A stretch of DNA of 64,000 nucleotides from Hymenobacter sp. 15J16-1T3B (GTDB taxonomy: Bacteria; Bacteroidota; Bacteroidia; Cytophagales; Hymenobacteraceae). The stretch is from positions 1 through 64,000 of the forward strand of contig NZ_JAJFAV010000001.1 of the NCBI RefSeq assembly GCF_020711235.1, given 5' to 3'. The number at the start of each line of letters is the position of its first letter. Positions within the stretch are counted from its first letter, which is position 1. Below, one piece after another: positions 57,723-64,000 of this stretch. The position numbers and the translations under genes were made by a program. The notes beneath the pieces are model-generated. The model worked only from the letters and a program-made list of their open reading frames with translations, was not told the origin of the DNA and did not search any database.

Positions 57723-58358
57723 ATGGAAACCATGCAGCCGAGCGACTCCGCGTTGATATCGCTCTACATTGCCGGCAAGGAAGAAGCCTTCGCCCTGTTG
57801 CTCGCCCGCCACAAGCGCCGGGTCTTCACCACGATCATGCTGATTGTGAAAGACCCCATTGTGGCCGAAGACCTGCTGCAGGATGCGTTCATCAAGGCGG
57901 TTCACACGATGAAAAGTGGCCGGTACAATGAAGAGGGGAAATTCTCGTCGTGGATTTGCCGCATTGCCCACAACTTAGCCATCGACTTTTTCCGGCGCCA
58001 GAAGCGCAACCCCCAACTTAACCTCGACGCCACCGGCCACGCGTTCAATTCGTTGTCGCTGTCGGAAGAAAGTGTGGACCATACTCTCTCGCGGGAGGAA
58101 ACCCACGCGCGCCTTCGGGAGTTAATACAAGAGTTGCCGGCCGCGCAAAAGGAAGTGCTCATCATGCGTCACTACGGCGACATGAGCTTCCAGGAAATTG
58201 CCGACGCGACGGGGGTGAGCATCAATACGGCGCTGGGTCGTATGCGCTACGCGCTCATCAACCTGCGGAAGAAAATGGCCGCCCAACCAGTTTTCTATGA
58301 TCAAAACCTTTACCCACGAGACCCTGCTCCGGTATGTGTACAACGAATTGCCGGCTAA
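57723..58358 (+). CDS. ECF RNA polymerase sigma factor (RpoE-like)
   Basis: The 211-residue sigma factor has region 2 (VAEDLLQDAFIKAVHTMKSG and SSWICRIAHNLAIDFFRRQK) and region 4 (LPAAQKEVLIMRHYGDMSFQ with SINTALGRMRYALINLRK). This is the RpoE-like type of Bacteroidota, usually followed by a small anti-sigma-like gene, as here. The last 20 residues are encoded in the overlap with the next gene. The start at 57723 was taken; an ATG three codons on (57732) is also possible. Its targets are unknown. Confidence 0.93.
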   Translation: METMQPSDSALISLYIAGKEEAFALLLARHKRRVFTTIMLIVKDPIVAEDLLQDAFIKAVHTMKSGRYNEEGKFSSWICRIAHNLAIDFFRRQKRNPQLNLDATGHAFNSLSLSEESVDHTLSREETHARLRELIQELPAAQKEVLIMRHYGDMSFQEIADATGVSINTALGRMRYALINLRKKMAAQPVFYDQNLYPRDPAPVCVQRIAG

Positions 58359-58527
58359 GGATCAGCTCCAAGTAGAGCAAGCCCTGCTGCACGACGCCGA
58401 CCTGGCCGCCCGCTGCGCCGACTTGCTGGAAGCCCAGCGCTACCTCGACGCGCTGCAGCCCGGCCCCTCCGACCGCGCCGTGCACAACATCCTGCAGTAC
58501 TCCCGCACCTTCCTGCGCCCGTCGTAG
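58297..58527 (+). CDS. Small protein overlapping the sigma gene, possible anti-sigma factor, 76 aa
   Basis: The protein begins in another frame 62 nt before the end of the sigma gene. It is helical, with YVYNELPAKDQLQVEQALLH and ADLAARCADLLEAQRYLDAL, a layout like the cytoplasmic helical part of anti-sigma factors (the FecR/RsiW N-terminal type), but it has no membrane segment and only one Cys, so no zinc-binding anti-sigma motif. The long overlap and order suggest it is made together with the sigma factor and binds it. This is inferred from the position. Confidence 0.75.
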   Translation: MIKTFTHETLLRYVYNELPAKDQLQVEQALLHDADLAARCADLLEAQRYLDALQPGPSDRAVHNILQYSRTFLRPS

Positions 58528-58543
58528 GCCGCGGATTTAGTGC

Positions 58544-58614
58544 AATGGTGAGTTAGTGAGTTGACGAACTTGTAGCTTTGGCTGCGGGTTTCGCTACCTC
58601 ACTACCTCACCATT
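58544..58614. repeat. Imperfect hairpin repeat upstream of nth
   Basis: Arms of about 25 nt (58544-58568 and 58590-58614) built on AATGGTGAGTTAGTGAG and its near-complement CTCACTACCTCACCATT pair with a few mismatches. A related hairpin lies at 60508-60587. The loop contains TAGCTTTG (58573-58580), a -7 promoter element for nth. Confidence 0.65.
58573..58580 (+). promoter_or_regulatory. -7 promoter element of nth in the hairpin loop
   Basis: TAGCTTTG matches TAnnTTTG, 42 nt before the nth start. The mRNA would begin at about the 3' arm of the hairpin. Confidence 0.4.
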
Positions 58615-58622
58615 TTCCGTTT

Positions 58623-59297
58623 ATGCGCTTAGCCGAACGGTTTCGCCGCTTTCTGGCGTACTTCACCGAGAACTTTCCCGCGCCCGAAACAGAGCTGCAG
58701 TACGGCAGCCCGTACGAGCTGTTGGTGGCCGTGGTACTCAGCGCCCAGTGCACCGATAAGCGCGTGAACCTCATCACGCCCAAACTGTTCGAGCAGTTTC
58801 CGACGGCGGAACATCTGGCGGCGGCCACGGCGGAGGACATCTTCCCGTTTATTCGCAGCGTTTCGTACCCGAACAACAAGGCCAAGCACCTGGCCGGATT
58901 GGGCCGCATGCTGGTGGAGAAGTTCGGTGGCGAGGTGCCCGACCGGCTCGAAGACCTGCAACTGCTGCCCGGCGTGGGGCGCAAAACGGCCAACGTCATC
59001 GTGTCGGTTATCTACAACCAGCCCGCCATGGCGGTGGATACACACGTGTTTCGGGTGGCGCACCGCTTGGGCCTGGTGCCGCGCTCGGCTACCACGCCGC
59101 TGGCGGTGGAGAAAGGCCTGGTCAAGCACATTCCGGAGGAGCTGATTCCGAAGGCTCACCACTGGTTGATCTTGCACGGGCGCTACATCTGCGTGGCCCG
59201 CAACCCCAAGTGCCTGCAGTGCCCGCTCACGGACATCTGCAACTACTACAACAAATCGGTGAAGCCGGACTTGGAGCCGATTGTCGCGCCGGTTTAG
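58623..59297 (+). CDS. nth: Endonuclease III (DNA glycosylase/AP lyase)
   Basis: The 224-residue base-excision repair enzyme removes oxidised pyrimidines and cleaves AP sites. The helix-hairpin-helix LPGVGRKTANVI holds the catalytic K121; D139 is in VDTHVFRV. The [4Fe-4S] cluster is C190-X6-C197-X2-C200-X5-C206. Length and motifs are normal. I chose the ATG at 58623 (MRLAERFRRF) because the region before it is the hairpin repeat. It ends in a 4-nt overlap with the convergent glycosyltransferase gene. Confidence 0.96.
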   Translation: MRLAERFRRFLAYFTENFPAPETELQYGSPYELLVAVVLSAQCTDKRVNLITPKLFEQFPTAEHLAAATAEDIFPFIRSVSYPNNKAKHLAGLGRMLVEKFGGEVPDRLEDLQLLPGVGRKTANVIVSVIYNQPAMAVDTHVFRVAHRLGLVPRSATTPLAVEKGLVKHIPEELIPKAHHWLILHGRYICVARNPKCLQCPLTDICNYYNKSVKPDLEPIVAPV

Positions 59298-60493
59298 CCC
59301 GCCGCCTGCTCCAGAATCAACTGCATGCGGACGGCCAGTTGCTGGCGGTCGAACTGCTGCTGTGCTACGGCCTGTCCGCGCTGCCCGGCGGCCTGCATTT
59401 GCGCGGGCGCAGCCAAGAGGCGGGCTAATTGCTCGGCTAACAATTGCGGCTGCTCGGCGGGCACGTACCAGCCGCAGTGGTGCTCTTCTACGAACTGTTT
59501 GGTCCAGCCTGGGTTGGTCACCACCACCGGCGTGCCAACGGCGAGGCTGTCGTAGAACTTGGCCGGCGAGTTGGTGTCAAGCACGGGCTTATTGATGAAC
59601 GACACCACCGACACATCGGCGGCGGCCAGCCAGGTAAACACCGCGTGCCGCGGCTGCGGCGGTACCAATCGAATGGCCGGGCAGCGCGTGGCCGCCTCGC
59701 GCAGCAGCGGCTCGTAGTATCCCAGGCCCATGAACAGCCAGACCACTTCGGGCCGCTGCCGGTAGAGCGTTTCGGCGGCTTGCATCAGTGTGGGAATGTC
59801 GTTGGCCCGGCCGAAGGTACCCGCGTAGAGCACCACGGGCCGGCCCTCTAGCCCCTGCTGCTGGCGCAGCGTGGCCACGGCGGCGGGTGTGGCCGCAGCT
59901 GCTTGGTCAAGGTCGGTGCCGTTGAGGATGGTGCTGACCTTTGCGGGTGCAATGCCGAGGCCGTGCACGTAGTCCGTCATGCCGGGCGAGAGGGTGACGA
60001 TGTGCCGGGCCTGCTCGTAGAGCCGGCGCTCGGCGGCGTAGAGCTGCAGCTGGGCCACGCGGTTGCGTACCGCGCCCATTTCGATGGGGAAGGTCGGCCA
60101 CAGATCCTGCACTTCGAATACCCAGGGCACGCGCCGCTGCCGCGCCACCTGCCCGGCCACCCACGCGGCCGACAGCGGAGTGCTGATGCCCCAGATGACA
60201 TCGGGGCGGGCCATGCGCAGGCCTTGGCGCCAGGCGTAGCCCAGGTACTTCAGAAACGACCAGCCGCGGGCTGCCACCCCCATGTGGTTGTGGTACGGAA
60301 TATCGGCGGCCAGCATGCGCACGCCCTCGGGCAGCCAGGGGTAGTTGTGCGTGAGTCGCTGCTGCTCCCAGGTAGTCGTCGTAATCAGCGTCACCTCGTG
60401 CCGGCGGGCAATGTGCTGCAGCAAGCTGTAGTGCCTGCTGGTCGCCGGGCAATCGGGGTTGGTGTGGTACTGGCTGAAAACGGCAATGCGCAC
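59294..60493 (-). CDS. Glycosyltransferase family 4 (WbuB-like)
   Basis: The 399-residue transferase has an N-terminal Rossmann-like half (RIAVFSQYHTNPDCPATSRH; DVIWGISTPLSAAWVAG) and a C-terminal GT-B half (VLYAGTFGRANDIPTLMQAA, PAKFYDSLAVGTPVV), as in GT4 enzymes related to WbuB that add sugars to surface polysaccharides. The start is a GTG at 60493 giving VRIAVF; the longer frame from 60550 would run through a hairpin repeat and lacks conservation-like sequence. The convergent nth gene overlaps its end by 4 nt. Confidence 0.88.
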   Translation of the reverse strand: MRIAVFSQYHTNPDCPATSRHYSLLQHIARRHEVTLITTTTWEQQRLTHNYPWLPEGVRMLAADIPYHNHMGVAARGWSFLKYLGYAWRQGLRMARPDVIWGISTPLSAAWVAGQVARQRRVPWVFEVQDLWPTFPIEMGAVRNRVAQLQLYAAERRLYEQARHIVTLSPGMTDYVHGLGIAPAKVSTILNGTDLDQAAAATPAAVATLRQQQGLEGRPVVLYAGTFGRANDIPTLMQAAETLYRQRPEVVWLFMGLGYYEPLLREAATRCPAIRLVPPQPRHAVFTWLAAADVSVVSFINKPVLDTNSPAKFYDSLAVGTPVVVTNPGWTKQFVEEHHCGWYVPAEQPQLLAEQLARLLAAPAQMQAAGQRGQAVAQQQFDRQQLAVRMQLILEQAAG

Positions 60494-60507
60494 GGGCGGC
60501 AAACGCG

Positions 60508-60587
60508 AAGTTGTGGAATGGTGAAGTTGTGAATGGTGGTCAGCTGCCACCGGCGTGACAACTCACAAATTCACCATTTCACACCTT
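60508..60587. repeat. Imperfect hairpin repeat between glycosyltransferase and gldB genes
   Basis: AAGTTGTGGAATGGTGAAG (from 60508) pairs with the complement of TTCACCATTTCACACCTT (to 60587), 23 of 27 positions. It resembles the hairpin at 58544, sharing AATGGTGA. Confidence 0.55.
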
Positions 60588-60589
60588 CT

Positions 60590-61612
60590 CTACTTGGCCC
60601 GGGGGCGGTAGTGCGAGTCGCTGAGGATGCGCTGGGCGTCCTTGTTGGCCATGAGTTGGGCCAGGGTCACCTTGGGGTTATCGGCCATGTACTTGCGCAC
60701 GATCTGCCAGCCCACCCACTGCCCCACCCGCCCCGGGCATGTTTTGTCGATTTCGGGCACGTTGGGCCGCTCGCCCACGTACTTCTGGATCAGGAAGGGG
60801 TTGGTTTCGTAGAGCAGGTTCTTCTGCAGGAAATGCCCCCAGATCTTGGCCTCGTTGAAGTTGACGTTCTGCAGATCCTTGCCCGAAAAGCCGATCAGCA
60901 GCGAGTCGTCGGTGCAGGGCAGCACTTTTTCGGCGAAGTACAGGGCCTTGCCGTTCTGAATCATCTCGGCCAGCGTCGTAGCATTGGTCACCTGCTTCTT
61001 GTTGTACTTGCTCGACACGGCCAAGGCCACCGTCGGCAGCACGTACTCCGGCCGGTAGCGGCGCTGAATGTAGGCCGGCACGTTGGGCAGGAATACAGCC
61101 TTGGGCCCCACGAAGAAATCGGTGCTGATGACCAGCAGGCTGTCGTTGACGAAGATGTCCTGGCTCAGGCCGCTGACGAAGGTCTTGGCCTGGGGCACCT
61201 TGAAATCGGGGAAATAGTAACGCACGTACTGAAACATGCGCTGCAGATTGCCCTGCCACTGCTCGGTGTTCCGGAAAGTGCTATCGGCCTGCTGTCCCAG
61301 CTTCTGCAGGCCGGGGTTGGTGGCCAGCTTCACCAAGGTCTGCTGCAGAATTTCGTCCGACGGGTACTTCGGCCGCTGCAGAAAGTAGCGGGCAAACAGC
61401 GGCTCCCGGTCCATAAACTGCTTGGCGTCGGCGGGGGTGCGGATCTGGAAGAAGGGCTTCTCCAGGCGCTGCAGCTGCACGGGCGCCTGCACGGCGGCCA
61501 CGTCGGCGGGCATTTCGCAGCTCTTCTCGTCGCGGCTGCAGGCGGTGTGCAAAAGCAGCAGGGTAGCCAGGGCCGGCAGGCTCAGCCAGGAGTGCAAACG
61601 CGGAAAACGCAT
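60590..61612 (-). CDS. gldB: Gliding motility lipoprotein GldB
   Basis: The 340-residue lipoprotein (Cys25 in LLLHTACS) shows the GldB family pattern: RLEKPFFQI, then TFVSGLSQDIFVNDSLLVIS, YIQRRYRPEYVLP and the C-terminal HYRPRAK. GldB is required for gliding motility and is linked to the type IX secretion system in Flavobacterium. Its presence fits the type IX cargo proteins at 23003-26315. The ATG at 61612 starts the signal peptide. The glycosyltransferase gene lies downstream on the same strand, with a hairpin repeat between. Confidence 0.93.
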   Translation of the reverse strand: MRFPRLHSWLSLPALATLLLLHTACSRDEKSCEMPADVAAVQAPVQLQRLEKPFFQIRTPADAKQFMDREPLFARYFLQRPKYPSDEILQQTLVKLATNPGLQKLGQQADSTFRNTEQWQGNLQRMFQYVRYYFPDFKVPQAKTFVSGLSQDIFVNDSLLVISTDFFVGPKAVFLPNVPAYIQRRYRPEYVLPTVALAVSSKYNKKQVTNATTLAEMIQNGKALYFAEKVLPCTDDSLLIGFSGKDLQNVNFNEAKIWGHFLQKNLLYETNPFLIQKYVGERPNVPEIDKTCPGRVGQWVGWQIVRKYMADNPKVTLAQLMANKDAQRILSDSHYRPRAK

Positions 61613-61726
61613 GGTTGGTCGCAAGGGGCGTCTATATTTAGGGCGAAATTAGCCAAAACGCCGGCCCGCCCGTATCCGGCTTGGCCTCTGCAACGCGCGG
61701 CGCCGCTTAAGCGTGTCCTCTCCCCT

Positions 61727-62419
61727 ATGAAAAAAGCCCTACTCGCGCTGGCCCTGCTCACGGGCGGCGCCGTCACCACGGCCTCGGCTCAGGTTGAAAT
61801 CGGTTTGAAAGTCTCGCCCAGCGTCAGCAGCCTGGCCGCCAGCTCGCCCTCGCAATACAACTTCGAGAAAGACGGCAGCTTGGGCAGCATTGGCGGTGGT
61901 TTGGTGGTCGATTACTTTTTCGGCCAGAACTACGCCTTCAGCACCGGCCTGCAGCTAACCGGCAAGGGTGGCACCATTACGTACTACGACCCGCTGCTGA
62001 CCGGCACTGGCAACAATGTGACGTTCAAGCAAAAAGTGCGGCTGCAATACGTGGAAGTGCCCGTGACGGTAAAGCTGTTCACCAACGAAGTGGCCACCGA
62101 CGTGAAGCTGTACTTCCAAGTCGGCGGCGTGGTCAGCGGCCTGTCCGGCGGGCGCATCAACGATGAAAAGTATTTCACCGACCCGGCCAACGGCAACGAA
62201 CAGAAACGCTCCCGCAGCCATTTCCTCTTCGCCGATTTCGGCCTGCTCGGCGGCACCGGCGTGGAGTACCAGCTCGGCCAGAGCACCAAGGTGTTTGCCG
62301 GCGTGTCGTACCACCACGGCCTGCTCAACGTCGACCGGTTCTTCGACAACACGCGCAAATACAAGGACGTGAGCATCAAAAACCGCGAAATTGCCCTCGA
62401 CCTCGGCCTGAAGTTCTAG
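61727..62419 (+). CDS. Outer-membrane beta-barrel protein, distant relative of the five-gene array
   Basis: The 230-residue protein has a signal peptide (MKKALLALALLTGGAVTTAS, cleaved near AQ) and the family start VEIGLKVSPSVSSL. It has barrel strands FFGQNYAFSTGLQLTGKGGT, YVEVPVTVKLFTN and GGTGVEYQLGQSTKVFAGV and ends ALDLGLKF with a terminal Phe, the usual recognition signal for outer-membrane assembly. It is less similar to the array genes at 4856-8729 than they are to each other. The ligand is unknown. A strong terminator follows. Confidence 0.88.
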   Translation: MKKALLALALLTGGAVTTASAQVEIGLKVSPSVSSLAASSPSQYNFEKDGSLGSIGGGLVVDYFFGQNYAFSTGLQLTGKGGTITYYDPLLTGTGNNVTFKQKVRLQYVEVPVTVKLFTNEVATDVKLYFQVGGVVSGLSGGRINDEKYFTDPANGNEQKRSRSHFLFADFGLLGGTGVEYQLGQSTKVFAGVSYHHGLLNVDRFFDNTRKYKDVSIKNREIALDLGLKF

Positions 62420-62439
62420 ACTTATTCGGCCCCAAACCG

Positions 62440-62490
62440 ACGACGCCCCCACCGTTCCAGAAGCGTGAACGGTGGGGGCGTCGTGGTTTT
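62440..62490. terminator. Bidirectional terminator between the barrel gene and RNase G gene
   Basis: Perfect 18-bp arms (62440-62457 and 62467-62484) are followed on the plus strand by GGTTTT. Confidence 0.85.
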
Positions 62491-62515
62491 CATCAGCTCC
62501 CGAAGCGGGTGGGGG

Positions 62516-64000
62516 TTAATCGTCCGATTCGTCGTCGCGGTCTTGCAGGCTGTTGATTTCGGCGGCCCGGCTGTGCAGCTCGATTTCTTCGCCCCGCTCG
62601 TCGTGGATGCGGTAGTCAGTAAGGCCCAAGGAAGTGTCCTTCACCACTTTCACCCACTTGTAGTACTTCATGTACCACTTCATTTGCTTGCTGACCAAAC
62701 CTTTGGTGTAGTACGCGTGCAGGAAGGGGTGCACATACAAGGTTAGGCCCGCGTGGTTCTGGTTCACCAGCAGCTCGTCGATGCTGAAGTCGATTTCGTC
62801 GGTGACCAGGATGGAGGCCGTAATCTTGCCGGTGCCGCCGCAGGTGGGGCACACCTCGGTGGTAATGATGTTCTGCTCGGGCCGCACGCGCTGCCGCGTG
62901 ATTTGCAGCAGCCCGAACTTGGTGATGGGCAGGATGGTGAACTTGGCCCGGTCCCGGGCCATGATCTGCTGCACCGTGTCTTCCACCTTCTTACGACTGT
63001 CGCCGGAGCGCATGTCGATGAAGTCGACCACCACGATGCCGCCCATGTCGCGCAGGCGCAGCTGCCGGGCTACTTCCTTCGCGGCCGCCAGGTTGACCAT
63101 CAGCGCGGTGGCTTCCTGGTCGCTCTGCTGGTTGCTCTTGTTGCCGGAGTTCACGTCGATAACGTGCAGGGCTTCGGTGTGCTCGATGACGAGGTAGCCG
63201 CCGCCGGGCACGGTCACCGTCTTGCCGAAGAGGGTCTTGAGCTGTTTTTCGATGTCGAACTGCTCAAAAATCTTCGTCTTGCCGGTGTACAGCTTCAGCA
63301 AATCGAGCTTGTCGGGCGCAATCTGCTGCAGGTAGCTGCGCAGCTCCTCGTACATGGGCTGCGAGTCGACGTGAATGGCGTCGAACGAGTCGCTGAGCAT
63401 GTCGCGCAGCATGGACGAGGTGCGGCCCAGTTCGCCCAGCACCTTGTCGTTGGGCTTGGCCGTGCGCAGGTTCTGGTAGAGCTGCTCCCACATGGCCACC
63501 ATGTTGGTCATGTCGCGGTCCAGCTCGGCCACGTCGCGGCCCTCGGCCACGGTGCGGATAATCACGCCAAAGCCGTCGGGCTTGATGGAAGCAATCAGGC
63601 GCTTGAGTCGGTCCCGCTCGCCGCGGCTCACGATTTTCTTCGACACCGAAATGGTATCGGAAAACGGAATGAGCACGAGGTAGCGGCCCGCCATCGACAG
63701 GTCGGAAGAGAGGCGCGGGCCCTTGGTCGAAATGGGCTCCTTCACAATCTGCACGAGCAGTTGCTGGCCCTTCTTGACGATGTCGGCCATTTTGCCAACC
63801 TTCTCGAGGGCCGCGTCGCGCGGGAAGCCTTTCAGGTGCGCCACCGGAGCCTTGCCGCCGTGCACGAGGCGCGTCCACTTGGCCAGGGTCTGGAATTGCT
63901 CGCCCAGGTCGCCGTAATGCAGGAAGGCGTCCTTCTGATACCCGATATCAATAAACGCGGCGTTCAGGCCGGGCATTACTTTCTTGACGGTGCCCAGAAA
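62516..64000 (-). CDS. rng: Ribonuclease E/G, 5' end missing (runs off the window)
   Basis: The visible 494 residues begin inside the S1 domain (FLGTVKKVMPGLNAAFIDIG) and run to the stop. The catalytic core is clear: GGGYLVIEHTEALHVIDVNS and VVVDFIDM (metal-binding Asp region), and the Zn-link motif is CPTCGGTG. RNase G processes 16S rRNA and degrades mRNA, cutting A/U-rich single strands from a 5' monophosphate. Bacteroidota proteins of this type are about 520 residues, so some 25 residues are missing beyond base 64000. The C-terminus has an acidic tail (RDDESDD). Confidence 0.95.
   Translation of the reverse strand, partial: FLGTVKKVMPGLNAAFIDIGYQKDAFLHYGDLGEQFQTLAKWTRLVHGGKAPVAHLKGFPRDAALEKVGKMADIVKKGQQLLVQIVKEPISTKGPRLSSDLSMAGRYLVLIPFSDTISVSKKIVSRGERDRLKRLIASIKPDGFGVIIRTVAEGRDVAELDRDMTNMVAMWEQLYQNLRTAKPNDKVLGELGRTSSMLRDMLSDSFDAIHVDSQPMYEELRSYLQQIAPDKLDLLKLYTGKTKIFEQFDIEKQLKTLFGKTVTVPGGGYLVIEHTEALHVIDVNSGNKSNQQSDQEATALMVNLAAAKEVARQLRLRDMGGIVVVDFIDMRSGDSRKKVEDTVQQIMARDRAKFTILPITKFGLLQITRQRVRPEQNIITTEVCPTCGGTGKITASILVTDEIDFSIDELLVNQNHAGLTLYVHPFLHAYYTKGLVSKQMKWYMKYYKWVKVVKDTSLGLTDYRIHDERGEEIELHSRAAEINSLQDRDDESDD

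Noticed and set aside
1-64000. Complete mobile-element, toxin-antitoxin or defence system
   Set aside because: No recombinase, restriction enzyme, Cas gene or recognisable toxin-antitoxin pair was found; only the element edge at 1-1816 and the MITE were supported.

Overview
The window comes from a GC-rich member of the Bacteroidota, most likely the Cytophagales and of a Hymenobacter type. The evidence is gldB (gliding / type IX secretion), two secreted proteins with type IX sorting domains, DUF4249, DUF4270 and SusC-like TonB receptor families, a bTHX ribosomal protein, and many promoters with the Bacteroidota -7 element TAnnTTTG. No rRNA, CRISPR array, or recognisable transposase or integrase gene was seen.

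Layout. 1-1816: edge of an integrated mobile element (VirE/VapE-type protein, HTH protein, two unknowns), next to the 3' side of a tRNA-Lys gene (2027-2099). 2272-4617: a GC-rich structured RNA candidate, bTHX, a DUF2306 membrane protein and a PagL-like lipid A deacylase. 4856-8729: five tandem paralogous outer-membrane beta-barrels, most followed by their own hairpin (a sixth copy lies at 61727). 8804-14537: M20 dipeptidase, small proteins, a triple-PAS histidine kinase, a BLUF photoreceptor and plsY. 14677-20259: a secreted 1860-residue protein of unknown function. 20596-22903: kelch and DUF4270 lipoproteins. 23003-26315: two paralogous type IX cargo proteins. 26582-28972: prmA, a small secreted protein, tpiA. 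29131-32028: a repeat-rich surface protein. 32206-35066: TPR histidine kinase, LytTR regulator and a small protein, tightly packed. 35105-39974: TspO-like protein, DUF2251, an orphan-family protein, uvrA. 40164-40955: an AT-rich island with an orphan membrane gene and a 151-bp IS5-type MITE. 40956-45276: yiaK and two paralogous alpha/beta hydrolases, one lacking its nucleophile serine. 45438-54655: a minus-strand envelope regulon (ECF sigma factor, two GIN-domain lipoproteins, TonB receptor, an 89-residue orphan, DUF4249, FecR, STN/surface-repeat protein). 54794-64000: MFS exporter, small secreted proteins, a second ECF sigma factor with an overlapping small protein, nth, a glycosyltransferase, gldB, a beta-barrel protein and the start-truncated RNase G gene.

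How the genes fit together. Much of the window builds or senses the cell envelope: beta-barrels, lipid A and phospholipid acyl chemistry, TonB uptake, surface repeats, type IX export, and sigma/anti-sigma and two-component control. The most promising unexplained signals are: an exactly spaced promoter-like module (A8-9, GTT, N12, GGGGTAG, N14, GTCTTA) before both GIN-domain genes beside the ECF sigma gene; replacement of every GSG turn by a His-containing turn in one GIN paralogue; the giant 1860-residue protein; the hydrolase pseudoenzyme pair; and the orphan gene translationally coupled on both sides between the TonB receptor and DUF4249 genes.
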